Positions 30,742 through 40,991 of a stretch of DNA of 64,000 nucleotides are shown in pieces; within the stretch, counting starts at the first letter, position 1, and each line of letters starts with the position of its first letter. Under the pieces are notes generated by a model. The model searched no databases, was not told where the DNA came from, and worked only from the letters and a program-made list of their open reading frames with translations. The DNA comes from Rana temporaria (Eukaryota; Chordata; Amphibia; Anura; Ranidae): positions 297,134,799 through 297,198,798 of the forward strand of contig NC_053491.1 in the NCBI RefSeq assembly GCF_905171775.1, written 5' to 3'. Made by a program: the position numbers and the translations under genes.

Positions 30742-31980
30742 GCTGATGAAAAAACAGGTGTTTCTCTTCCTCATTGTAATTATTGGCCCATTAATATGAT
30801 TAACAGTCTCTTTCTAGTACCTGTAACTCCTCCACAGCTGGTGGGCCACAGATCAACTAGACGTGGCATAACATACACATAACCAATCACAAAACAGCTT
30901 TGAAATTCAACAAACAGATCATGGCTTGTCAGTTGGACAGCTTCTCCAGCTTATATTTCTTCTGCTTGATGTTTTCCATTTATTCAAACAAACAGAATTG
31001 CAGCCAAACTGTTCTGATTTTACAGCCGGCTGTATGCATATAATAGCATGTGTATTAAGAAAAAGCAGATGAACCACAGCTCATGTTAAATTTAATGTGG
31101 TACAGATCTCTGCCAAAATGCTGTGATATGCCTGTAAAAAAAATATTCCAATTTGTTGTTTCTACATTGGATGAAACATACTGTAGCAATCTTCATAATT
31201 TATGTCCTGCTGGGACACCATGATTTAAAGTAACTTAATAAAGAACAGCATCACAACTAATCAAAACCACTTGACAAGATAAACAAGTTTCCCTTTTTCC
31301 TTCTGCAGACAGTACTTCTGTTTATTGTCGTGTCATTTGTTAATTTAAAAAATCTTGCCAATAATTGCTGTCAAACCACCGGTCAACTTCAGTCGGCGAG
31401 TAGCCCACTGAAGGCATGCACTGGATGTGCTACTAGGGATCTACCCCAAGGTTCTTGCTGTTCAGGCTCAGCCAATCGTATCTTTAAAATCCTTTCATGG
31501 TTGTGAGTAAATCTTTAGTTCATTCTCTCCAATTTAGATCAGGCACAGAGTCAAAGTACATGTTTCTGCTAATGATATAGCAGCAGCTATTAAAAAGATA
31601 TTCGCCTCATACTGACATGTATATTAATAAATGTTCATGGCAAACAAATTTTGCTTAGGTAGCAAATATTTCATCCACATCCCTCAGTAATTCTACAGCC
31701 CTCATTTCACCCTGCATCCTTCAAGAGATTTTACATGGATGTTTTTAAATACAGTACAGAAATCAGTATACATACTGTATATTTAAGCACTGACATTATG
31801 TGACCATATTATTTCATTACAATTTTTTTTTTCCATTAGATAGGATGTCAGAACCTTATTCCTTTGTTAATGATATATTCAGCATTTTAGAGAGTCCACA
31901 TACTTTGGGTGGTCAGCCCCCATAATTATAACACTGGTAGGTGCTGCCACCACTTATGCTAGGAGGGAACAATATCAATT
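30742..31980. other. No feature found
   Basis: I see no coding frame with a domain, no terminal repeats and no RNA gene. T- and A-rich stretches near 31830 are simple sequence. Confidence 0.4.
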
Positions 31981-32533
31981 GGAGCCAATTTGTCTGCCCA
32001 ATCAATTAAAACGTTTGGTGGTTTTAGAAACCTCTAACAGATGTAAAAACATTGCTGATATGGCTTAAAACAAACAGGAACAGTGTCTGCTATCTCTATA
32101 GTTACCATAACCTCTTGGCGCCGAGAATACGCAAATATGTGGTCCCACTGGACTGGGCTTTTTTCCGTGGGGCCACATAATTGTGTATCTGTCCTTGTGC
32201 TAGGCGTGAACAGCACTGAGTCCAGGGTGTCACCCTGAGCCACAGGCCCCATACAAATGATCTCATCTGACTGGTCACCTGATCTCTGTGATAGCCTCCG
32301 ATTGGCTAGCATAGTGATTAGTCACTGTGAAGCCCCCCGTGTTTTCTCTCTGAAAGGAGGCAAGAGATACGATCTCTCTCTCCTTGTAGAGAGGAAAAAC
32401 TGCATGTAAAAAAAAAAATACAAAATTAAAATCATATTTGTTTTTAAATGTGGGGAAAAAAAAAAAGACTCCGAATCGCAAAAAGTGCTCTGGTCTTTGA
32501 CCAGCAATATGGTCCGGGGCTTAAGTGGTTAAA
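31981..32533. repeat. TTAA-type element, right end
   Basis: The right end reads CAGCAATATGG-TCCGGGGCTTAAGTGG followed by TTAA, the same end as other family copies. The left border is uncertain. Minus-strand frames are low-complexity Phe-rich artefacts of A-runs. Confidence 0.5.
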
Positions 32534-33149
32534 CTTCCAACTGATCACTACTTGTGATAAGCTGACGGTAACTGGGTGTGGGGTGGATTTGGCAAACTTT
32601 ACAAAAAGTTCAGAGTAAATGGGAACCCCACAAAAAAAAAATGGTATGGCGTCCCCTCAATCTGTCCGATTTCCTGAACCATGCCAAGCCACATGCGCTC
32701 AACATGGAAAGAGTACTTTTTGATTGAATGAACAGGATTACTCCCCATCAAAATCTAGTATTTCAAATATTAAAAAAATTGAGTCGGGTCCAAACATTGC
32801 AAGAATAACACAAATATTAACATACCATAAAACTTGTAAAGTCAGTACTGGTGTCTATAAGATGGCACAGAAGACAGTTTATGAGTATCTTCAGTGGGTA
32901 AGGCAGCAATATGCACCAGTCCTTCTTTCCCCACCTTGGAATCAAGTTATTCAAAGGGGAAGGTGGAAGCACGTAACTTCTTACCCCCCTTTAAATCATG
33001 TTCTTCAGAAGGGAAGGCAGCAACATGAATACATTGTGCAATAGCCTGTACAACAAAATACCACTTTCAAAAGTTCAACAAGGTGAGAAATCAACCTCGT
33101 CTAACTGGGGTGTAATTATTAGCTCTGATTTCCTTCTCAGACTCCAGAT

Positions 33150-34310
33150 CAAATGTAGAATGAATGTACATTGTGATGGGTCAGCATTCAAGAAGGCAGG
33201 TGGAGATGACATGAAATGTCCAGAAATGCAGAGGCCGGTACTGCCCAGGTGCTACAATCAGCTGGATTGTAGTCTATAGGCATATAGTGCAAATGATCAG
33301 GAAGGGCGAGCCTTCTGATACATTTTACTCTGTTACTGACATACACGTAGAGAGAGTCTATTTCACATTTTATACGCTCAACTGGCTAACACGGCTGCAC
33401 ATACTTCAAACCTTGGAATGGTATGGTGCTGGTTCAGGGGTCAGCTTGGCCTTAACAAGGACAAAACATACACTTTGTGTCTCTAGAATCTATAACTTTG
33501 ACGTAGGCTACCGCAGGTATTGTTCAATGAAAGCATAAAAGAAAACATGGATCTCTCTTCTGGCATTCGTTAGGAATGCAGAAATGGAAGAGCGTGGTTT
33601 TGAAATCCTATCCATGATTTCCAACGTTGTCGTTTCTCTCTGGGAAATTAGGTATCCCAATCTGTGATTTCAGAAGCAAACTGTCTTAGAAGTATCTTAC
33701 CCTAAACTGTAAAGGATGCCATGAAACCCAGTGGTTCACAGCAGACAACACTTCACATTTCAAGTATTAACTTGTGACAAGCTCTTCACAAAACAAGAAT
33801 GTGTTTTGTTTGACATCCCAAAGCAATCCACAGCTATGTTGCATAAGGGGATGATCATAGCTCAAATCCCTCTACACTAACAGCAAGTCACCAGAGAGAA
33901 AGGCCATTATTATTTGAAATGGTTTTGTGAAGCCTGAGGTTGGCAGTAGCAAGCAATATCCTGAGTTCCTTGAGTAGATCAACTGCTTCTTATGTAGGCA
34001 AAGATATGACCCCCTTGTGTACACAGAAATTATTTTCCACATATTCATATAGATCAGATCCAAATTCTTTTTCAACCTCTTGAGCTGTCGTCCTCAGCCC
34101 ATAAATTGCTACAGCAGGAGAAGGGCTGTTATTGAAAACATGTAGAATAATTGAGTAGTCTAGAATATTGTTGCTGACATCATTTTTGGGATATCCTTGG
34201 AACCGGAGGAAGTTTCTGTTGAACAATGAAAAAGTGAAACATTTGCTGAATATCAGCCATAATGTCTTGTCAGAAGCAGAGTCTCAAAGCTTTTTCAGGT
34301 TGACCTTTGG
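33150..34310 (-). pseudogene. BEL/Pao reverse transcriptase and RNase H
   Basis: Minus strand: RNFLRFQGYPKNDV, then VFNNSPSPAVAIYGLR (34130-34080), a very characteristic BEL/Pao RT block. The following FYVDDGL active-site motif reads NNFCVHKGV, so the two catalytic Asp are lost. NLRLHK follows near 33930. The RNase H part has KAKLTPEPAPYH near 33445, YVYVSNRV near 33340, and YNPADCST near 33255. Frames change several times. Confidence 0.75.
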
Positions 34311-34499
34311 AGTATACACAAAACCAAGCATATTTTGGCACAAGATTTGGCACAAAGTCCTTCTCCCAAGCCATCTATCTGTACATGAAAAGAAAACCGG
34401 AGTAGGAGGCACTGCTTGGTGTGCACTCTCCCTAGCCATGCTTTTCCTCAGGAGGATTACTTTTACACAGAGTGTGACTGTCTTTCAAGTGGATGAAGC

Positions 34500-35220
34500 G
34501 CTTGCACGTGACCATTTATGTCACATTCTATGCACTTAACAGTAGCCTTTACAGTCTTTGGTATGGGGTTCCGTGGAAGCACAGCATTTGAAGGAAACCC
34601 CAAATTTATTTTAAAGTTCTTTGCGTTCATGCAAAGGTTTTTTTCTGAAGCCAAAACATTTCCTAGGCCGGTGTGGTTTATTGTGTATGGGGCAATTTTA
34701 TATATTTTTTACTGACATTGGACCTCTGTGGTCTCTACGTGAAATATGTGAGCTTGCAGGTTAACCCCATGAGCAGTATCTACGTAACCAAGGCTGGGTA
34801 GATGGCTATCTGCCTTGGCGAGTTTAGCTTTTGAAACCTTGGAATGTCTCTGCCAGATTGTTCTTGAAAGGTTTGCAAACTTTAAATAAAGCATCCTCAA
34901 TGGTTTCTAAAGCTACGCTCATATTTGTCCCAAGCAGCCTTAAGACCTGTAGCAGGGTTGTCAATGTGAAGAGCCGAGTCTTGATACCTTCAGCAGATTG
35001 AGGACCCAACCAACAGATAAGCAGATCCAGTTATTCTGTAGTTGCGACATCTAGCTCAGTGATGGTGGCTTTGCAGTGAACTTTCCAACCTCTGTAGTTT
35101 TCAGAGTTGTATAACTTGGTGAAACCGATCTTGGTGAGCTATTTGCAGAGCATGTATTTAGCAAACCTTTCAGACTTTGGATGCATAGCGTTATGTGGAA
35201 CATTGTTAGTTACATTGACC
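34500..35220 (-). pseudogene. BEL/Pao gag core
   Basis: Minus strand: ENYRGWK and TELDVATTE with DLLICWLGPQSAEGIKTRL (35120-34960), then a TIEDALFKVCKPFKN block, AKADSHLPSLGYVDTAHGVN (34825-34760), and VKCIECDINGHVQALHP (34555-34505), a CCHC-like motif. These follow the gag order of vertebrate BEL/Pao elements as I know it. Stops occur between blocks. Confidence 0.7.
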
Positions 35221-35224
35221 GGTG

Positions 35225-36957
35225 TGCTGAAATAAACCGACTTTGGGGAGGTATGGTGGTGCAAAGGCGTTCATACCTTACACTGAGTTGAAACCTTCTA
35301 CAATCAACTAAGTTCACTCTGGAACCGATCTCCATCGATACCACAAAAAATATCAATGGTGCGTTGCGGAACAGCACAGCACCCAATGACATCATTCCCA
35401 CCAAGCTGCTGAAGGAATGCGCCGACATTCTGGCGCCTCCCATCACACAGCTTATAAATCAGTCATTTAAGGAAGGCATAGTGCCATCCCTGCTGAAAGA
35501 GGGCACAATCCAGCCCATCTTGAAAAAACCTAACTTGGATCCCAAGGACCCAACTCACCGCCGTCCCATAACAGGCCTAAATATTCTCTCCAAGATAATG
35601 GAGAAAATAGTGGTACAACAGCTGCAACAGCATCTGGATACCCACAATCTACTCGATCCATTTCAATCAGGTTTCCGTCCCGGACACGGGACAGAAACGG
35701 CCTTACTCAAAATATGGGACGATGCCCTCGAGGCCGCAGACGAGGGAGAATCCTGTCTCCTGGTTCTGCTGGACCTAAGCGCAGCCTTTGACACAGTAGA
35801 CCACAAAATGTTACTGATGCGACTGGCCGAGGTAGCCAGAATCGCAGAAGGTGATTTACCATGGTTTTCCTCCTTTCTTGAAAACCGATCACAAACAGTG
35901 AAACTGGGATCTTTCACGTCGGAAAAACGCACGGTGCCATGTGGAGTCCCCCAAGGATCCCCCCTGTCACCGGTACTGTTCAACATCTATCTTCGCCCTC
36001 TCTTTGATATTATCAGTAGCCAAGAACTACTTTATCACTCTTATGCAGACGATACGCAACTGTATTTTCGCATCTGCAACAAAAAGGATCATCATCTCAG
36101 TTTAGAGAAATGTCTCTCTTCAATAGAAAACTGGATGACTAAGAGTTATCTTAAACTCAACAGTTCCAAAACAGAACTTCTTATGTTTCACGCCAGCCGA
36201 AAGAGTCAACTGGCAACAACCTGGACACCGCCGCCCATTCTGGGCCAAAGCATCACCCCTAGCTCCAAAGTCAAAAGTCTAGGAGTCATTTTTGACACCT
36301 TCATGACAATGGACGCACAAATAGGGTCAGTAGTCAGCGGATCGCACCATTTGTTGCGCCTACTACGCAGACTTATTCCATTTATCCCCAAAGAAGACGT
36401 GGCAGTCGTGGTGGGAACAATCGTGAATTCCAGACTGGACTATGCAAATGCCCTTTACCTCGGGCTCCCAAAGTACCAAATCGCTCGTCTGCAAGTCGTA
36501 CAGAATACGGCCGCCAGACTGGTGACTGGGAAAAGGACATGGGAATCAATCTCACCTTCGCTGAGAACCCTTCACTGGTTGCCAGTAAAAGACAGAATTG
36601 TATTTAAAGCACTCTGCCTGACACATAAGTGCATCCATGGGAAGGCGCCGCAATATCTTTGCGACAAGATAGAACCTCACAATTCTAATCGCGTTCTGCG
36701 ATCCACTGACCAAAATCTGGTCAAGGTGCCAAAAACCAAATACAAGTCCAAAGGAGAAAGAAGGTTTGCTTATCAAGGTCCGAGACTATGGAACGCTTTA
36801 CCAACCAGCGTTCGGTTGGAGGAAAACCACCTGACTTTCAGAAGACGGATTAAAACTCTGCTCTTTTGATGTCATGAGACACGAAACATCAAGCGCCCAG
36901 AGGCGATTCAGTTCGCATGTGCCGCGCTATATAAGTTTTTCATTCATTCATTCATTG
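35225..36957 (+). mobile_element. CR1/L2-like LINE, 5'-truncated, with ATTC-repeat tail
   Basis: The insert holds one open RT frame, a short 3' UTR with GAGGCGATTCAGTTCGCATG and GCGCTATATAA, and ends in CATTCATTCATTCATT repeats (36940-36957). Such microsatellite tails are typical of the Jockey/CR1/L2/Rex1 group. It interrupts the BEL/Pao gag. The endonuclease is missing. The left border (about 35225) is approximate. Confidence 0.75.
35364..36869 (+). CDS. CR1/L2-like LINE reverse transcriptase
   Basis: 501 codons, no stop. RT blocks: SFKEGIVPSLLKEGTIQPIL (residues 32-51), GLNILSKIMEKIV, FQSGFRPGHGTETALL, LVLLDLSAAFDTVDHKMLL (motif A, about 133-151), GVPQGSPLSPVLFNIYL, and YADDTQLYF (active site, about 224). 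The C-terminal end has RLVTGKRTWESI and RLWNALPTSVR, as in the CR1/L2/Rex1 group. The open frame continues upstream of the ATG at 35364, so the protein here is a truncated fragment of a longer one, without the endonuclease domain. Confidence 0.85.
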   Translation: MRNSTAPNDIIPTKLLKECADILAPPITQLINQSFKEGIVPSLLKEGTIQPILKKPNLDPKDPTHRRPITGLNILSKIMEKIVVQQLQQHLDTHNLLDPFQSGFRPGHGTETALLKIWDDALEAADEGESCLLVLLDLSAAFDTVDHKMLLMRLAEVARIAEGDLPWFSSFLENRSQTVKLGSFTSEKRTVPCGVPQGSPLSPVLFNIYLRPLFDIISSQELLYHSYADDTQLYFRICNKKDHHLSLEKCLSSIENWMTKSYLKLNSSKTELLMFHASRKSQLATTWTPPPILGQSITPSSKVKSLGVIFDTFMTMDAQIGSVVSGSHHLLRLLRRLIPFIPKEDVAVVVGTIVNSRLDYANALYLGLPKYQIARLQVVQNTAARLVTGKRTWESISPSLRTLHWLPVKDRIVFKALCLTHKCIHGKAPQYLCDKIEPHNSNRVLRSTDQNLVKVPKTKYKSKGERRFAYQGPRLWNALPTSVRLEENHLTFRRRIKTLLF

Positions 36958-36969
36958 CTGTGTTGGGTT

Positions 36970-37565
36970 GCAGCTGTGGAGTAGTGTACTTGGTAGGAGG
37001 TAGTTGACTAGCCTCATGGTAAGCTGTATTGTCCATTATCTGCATAACAGTTTGCTGCAGTGCAAAAATGTGGTGTACTGAGGGATGAGTAGGCAGATTG
37101 TCTTGAGAGGTGGTAGGCGTGGTGAAATGACCTTGGTACAGCTGCTGTGACTGGGAGCTAAAGTTTTGGGAAAGAGTAACATGATGCATACGATGCAACC
37201 AAGTGTCTTCTGCTGTCCTTCACTTTTTAAAGCAGCTTGTTATGTCTGTGGCATGCTTAGATCGTTTCTCCAAAGCTTCCATCTTTGCTCTCTTGCAGCT
37301 TATGATTTTACCTCTGCTTTCCTGCAAGCAGTTTCTGCTTCCATCTCTGCTTCTTTGCATTCAGTTTTTGCCTCCATCTCTGCTTTTTATTTGGGCAAAG
37401 GCTGCTTCAGCATCGGCACAGGCTTCAATAAGTTGTTGGCTCAGAGTGGAAGATCTTGATTGTAAAGACTTGGCAGTAGTGTCTTGTAAAGAGATTAGAT
37501 TTAGATTCATGAAGTTGTGCGAATCTCACTTCTGCCTTTCTTTGTAGTTCTAAACGGTGTCTCTC
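36970..37565 (-). pseudogene. BEL/Pao gag, N-terminal part
   Basis: Minus strand: LELQRKAEVRFAQLHESK (37570-37500), Lys/Gln/Glu-rich segments (37440-37260) that look like a coiled coil, and a Gln/Thr/Pro-rich tail with SSQSQQLYQGHF (37160-36950). This is the type of sequence seen before the BEL/Pao gag core. Several stops are present. The LINE insertion follows at 36957. Confidence 0.5.
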
Positions 37566-37767
37566 TAGATTAACCGCTTGCCGACTGTAGGACGTCCATG
37601 GATGTTCTTGGGTTGAGCTGATTATACTGTGATGGGATGATACATGCAGGTACAAGTATCATCTTGGTATCAACATTTGCAGCCAGTGTTTCCCTGTAAA
37701 GTAGAAGTGATTTTAGTGGCTAAGTAGCCACTCTATCACTTCTGCATGTGGTGGAAGGGGATACACC

Positions 37768-39240
37768 CAGGGCCGGATTTCAGACAAGGCCACCGAGGCC
37801 AGGCCTCGGGGGGCGGCAGTGGGTGAAGGGGCGGCTCCGCCTATCATCTCCGCCCGCTCCGCTCATCCTCCCCGCCTCACTCATGGGAACGCTCATGGGA
37901 ACGCTGCAAAGTCTCGGCAGTGAGTGAAGGGGCGGGGGTGGCTCAGCCTATCCTTGCGGCCCTCACTCACGGGCACAGTCTCCTCCCGCCCGCACTCACG
38001 GGCACACTGTATAGTCCCGGCTCTGCCCATGCTCCCCGCCCTCACTCACGGGCATACTGTAAAGTCTCGGTAGTGGGTAAAGGGGCGGGGGTGGCTCCGC
38101 CTATCCTCGCCGCCCTCACTCACGGGCACAGTCAATATCAACACTGCTACTGATTCCCCCCACACCACCACTGCTGCCACCGATACCCCCACCACCATTA
38201 CTGCCACTGATACCCACCACCATTACTGCCACTGATACCCCCACCACCACTATTACTGCCACCGATACCCCCACCACCACCATTACTGCCACTGATACCC
38301 GCCACCACCATTACTGCCACTGATACCCGCCACCACCATTACTGCCACCGATACCCGCCACCATCATTACTGCCACCGATACCCGCCGCCACCATTACTG
38401 CCACCGATACCCGCCACCACCATTACTGCCACCGATACCCGCCACCACCACCATTACTGCCACCGATACCCGCCACCACCACCATTACTGCCACCGATAC
38501 CCGCCACCACCACCATTACTGCCACCGATACCCGCCACCACCACCATTACTGCCACCGATACCCGCCACCATTACTGCCACCGATACCCGCCACCATTAC
38601 TGCCACCGATACCCCCACCACCACCATTACTGCCACCGATACCACCACCATTACTGCCACCGATACCCACCACCATCATTACTGCCACTGATTCCACCCC
38701 ACACCACTAGTGAGACTGATACCCCCCCACACCGCCACTAGTACCACTGATAACACCCCCACCACTGATACCCCACACCACCACCACTGATCCCATCCAG
38801 CAACCACCATCCCTGCCACTGATCCCACCCCATCTTCCCCAACCACCACTCTCACCACTGATCCCATCCTCCCACCACCGCTGCCACTCATTTCATCCAA
38901 TGCCCCCCAACCACCACCCCTGCCACTGATCATATTTCCCCCACCACCTCTGCCACTTATCCCATTCAATCCCCCCTACCACTGATCCCACCCCTCAACC
39001 ACCACCCTTGCCACTCATCCCATCCCCCCACCACTGCTGCCACTCATCCCATCTCTCCCTCACTGCTGCCACTGATCCTATCCCCACCCAACCATCACTG
39101 CTGCAAATCACAAGTATTTTTTTTTTTTGTGGGAGGGGGTTTAATATTCCTTTTTCTTTTTTTACCTAATTTCTATCACATGGGGGGGGGACTTTGAAGG
39201 ACCCGGCCTTGGGGCTGCAAAGGGAGTAAATCCGGGCCTG
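37768..39240. mobile_element. Non-autonomous hAT with 8-bp TSD and internal minisatellite
   Basis: Left CAGGGCCGGATTT and right AAATCCGGGCCTG are inverted ends. GATACACC at 37760-37767 and 39241-39248 is an 8-base target duplication. 1473 bases. No transposase. It contains CTCACTCACGGGCA repeats (37870-38130) and a CCACCACCATTACTGCCACC array. Confidence 0.9.
38130..39000. repeat. Minisatellite with CCGATACCCGCCACCACCAC units
   Basis: The main block (38160-38690) has units of about 22-31 bases built from CCACCACCATTACTGCCACC and GATACCC; some neighbours are exactly 31 bases apart. The right half is more diverged. Minus-strand Gly/Val-rich frames are repeat artefacts. Confidence 0.9.
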
Positions 39241-39786
39241 GATACACCCATCCCGCAACCACCTTTCCCATCTTATTGCTGAGCCCAGGAGCAATGTGAC
39301 CAGTGGCAACATCTGCACTACACAGAGAGAAAGAGGAACTGACGGTGTTCCTCCCTCTCTGCGACCCCTGGAAACCGGAATGAGGATTCAGTTTTCTTCC
39401 AGTTTTAGCTTTTGGTTTACCAGGCTGTTAGTGGACTGGAAAGCAGCCAATCAGACCATTCAAATCCAATGACGCAGGGCCAAGTCCTGCTGTCTGTCAA
39501 TAAACGCAGCAGCAGGACACGGGCGCGCGCCCGCATGAGTGCCCTGAGTGAGAGCAGCTCTCCAACGGGGCACTTGAGAAGAGAAGGAGCCAGAAGCATC
39601 GCTGAGGGACCCCAGAAGAGGAGGACTGGGGCCACTCTGAAAAACCAACTGTACAGAAGAGGTAAGTATAACATGCTTGTTTTTCTAAAACAAACCTTTA
39701 CATATCCTTTAAATACAAAAAAAATTAAGTGACCGTGTAAAAAAATAATAATTCAAGTTAGACTTACCGGTAACTTGTTTTCCAGA

Positions 39787-39890
39787 AGTCTTTCAGGACA
39801 GCACCTTGAGATATAGTGACTCCTCCCTCATCCTTAGGAAACACCTTCTTCCAATCTTTAAATGGAGGCCACTCCCCAGCACATTCAGTT
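39787..39890. repeat. DIRS A inverted terminal repeat, left
   Basis: Begins AGTCTTTCAGGACAGCACC. Its reverse complement is at about 51246-51349. I see no mismatch in the compared part. Confidence 0.85.
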
Positions 39891-39980
39891 GTCACAGAGA
39901 AACCTCCGGCCCTGGGTGGAACACATAAACACATACGTTAGTCACAGCATGGCACATCAAAACCAATAGGGCGGGTCGTT

Positions 39981-40066
39981 GCTGTCCTGGAAGATTTCTG
40001 GAAAACAAGTTACCGGTAAGTCTAACTTGAATTTTCCCAAAGCGTCTTTCAGGACAGCACCTTGAG
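39981..40066. repeat. DIRS A internal complementary region
   Basis: The left half (to 40033) is the complement of the left terminus at 39750-39804: 35 bases exact, then mismatches. The right half (40033-40066) is the complement of the right terminus near 51325-51358. This is the junction template characteristic of DIRS elements. Confidence 0.85.
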
Positions 40067-40088
40067 AGGATACCAGAGACTTACCACC

Positions 40089-40472
40089 TTAGGGCGGGAC
40101 GACAGCTTGTATGACCTTTCTGCCGAATGCCTGATCACTGGCAGAAGTGAGGTCCAACCTGTAATGCCGCACAAACGTGCGAAAGCTTGACCACGTCGCC
40201 ACTTTACAGATTTGCTCCGGAGTGGCACCAGCTCTTTCTGCCCATGAGGCTGCCAGCGCTTTAGTTGAGTGAGCACGGATCCCTTCTGGTGGGATCTCGT
40301 CTGCGTGCAAGTAAGCCTCCCGAATAGCTAACTTCAGCCATCTAGCCAAGGTACCCTTTGATGCTTGGTACCCTTTTTTGTTACCCCCAAATAAAACAAA
40401 TAAAGAATCTGCGCGTCTGAAGCACTTCGTTATTTCAAGGTAACATAACAAAGTCCTTCTTACGTCTAGCAT
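40089..40472 (-). pseudogene. DIRS A tyrosine recombinase, C-terminal part
   Basis: Minus strand: LDVRRTLLCYLEITKCFR, SKGTLARWLKLAIREAYLHA, AHSTKALAASWA, and FRTFVRHYRLDL with the putative nucleophilic Tyr. The box II motif that is HSTR in DIRS B reads HSTK, so the second catalytic Arg is Lys. The upstream catalytic part continues at 46470 after removal of DIRS B. Confidence 0.85.
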
Positions 40473-40526
40473 GTAAAAAAAAAGAGATTTTTAATACAGC
40501 TTACCTGTAAAATCTTTTTCTTGGAG

Positions 40527-40663
40527 TACATCACGGGACACAGAGCGGCATTCATTACTATATGGGTTATATGGAGTACCTTCAGGTGTAGACACTGGCA
40601 ATCTCAAACAGGAAATGCCCCTCCCTATATAACCCCCTCCCATAGGAGGAGTACCTCAGTTTT
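40527..40663. repeat. DIRS B inverted terminal repeat, left
   Basis: 137 bases, exact reverse complement of 46319-46455. Includes a TATATAACCCC stretch that could act as a promoter element on the minus strand of the other copy. Confidence 0.95.
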
Positions 40664-40713
40664 GTAGCAAGCAGTATGCCTCCCAAAATGGTCCTCAAAA
40701 AAGAGGGGTGGGA

Positions 40714-40829
40714 GCTCTGTGTCCCGTGATGTACTCCAAGAAAAAGATTTTACAGGTAAGCTGTATTAAAAATCTCTTTTTCTTTATCGTACATCACGGG
40801 ACACAGAGCGGCATTCATTACTATATGGG
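40714..40829. repeat. DIRS B internal complementary region
   Basis: 40714-40781 is the exact complement of 40479-40546 (68 bases), and 40782-40829 is the complement of the right terminus. This layout lets the cDNA ends be joined in a circle in the DIRS model. Confidence 0.95.
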
Positions 40830-40991
40830 ATGTCCCAAAGCAATGCTTACAATGAGGGGAGGGAGAACATCTCCAAGACAAAAGGATTTAATTTAGAGAT
40901 ATACTCAAATCATAATAAATCCAACTTAGTTGAGAAAAATAAAATTTTTAAATTTAACTCGAACAAGAGGAGCCCCCGGAATCCGAGGGTC

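Larger units (their letters stand above)
32700..37565 (-). mobile_element. BEL/Pao LTR retrotransposon fossil, split by a LINE
   Basis: Minus strand from right to left: a Lys/Glu-rich gag start (37560-36970), the gag core (35220-34700), a CCHC-like segment (34580-34520), RT (34310-33545), and RNase H (33540-33150). The order is that of BEL/Pao elements. A CR1/L2-like LINE (35225-36957) divides gag. LTRs were not found and the protease seems deleted. Many stops are present; this is an old copy. Confidence 0.7.

Noticed and set aside
27633..31980. Possible regulatory or host gene sequence in low-repeat DNA
   Set aside because: Apart from MITEs and a Tc1 remnant nothing specific is visible; AT-rich motifs alone are not evidence.
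32724..33044. 106-codon plus-strand frame
   Set aside because: Overlaps the decayed BEL/Pao pol region on the other strand; no domain seen.
38160..38690. Regular array that could look like CRISPR
   Set aside because: The repeat is contiguous without unique spacers, and the context is a eukaryotic hAT element.
38679..38969. Gly/Val-rich minus-strand frame
   Set aside because: Product of the CCACC-type minisatellite, not a protein gene.
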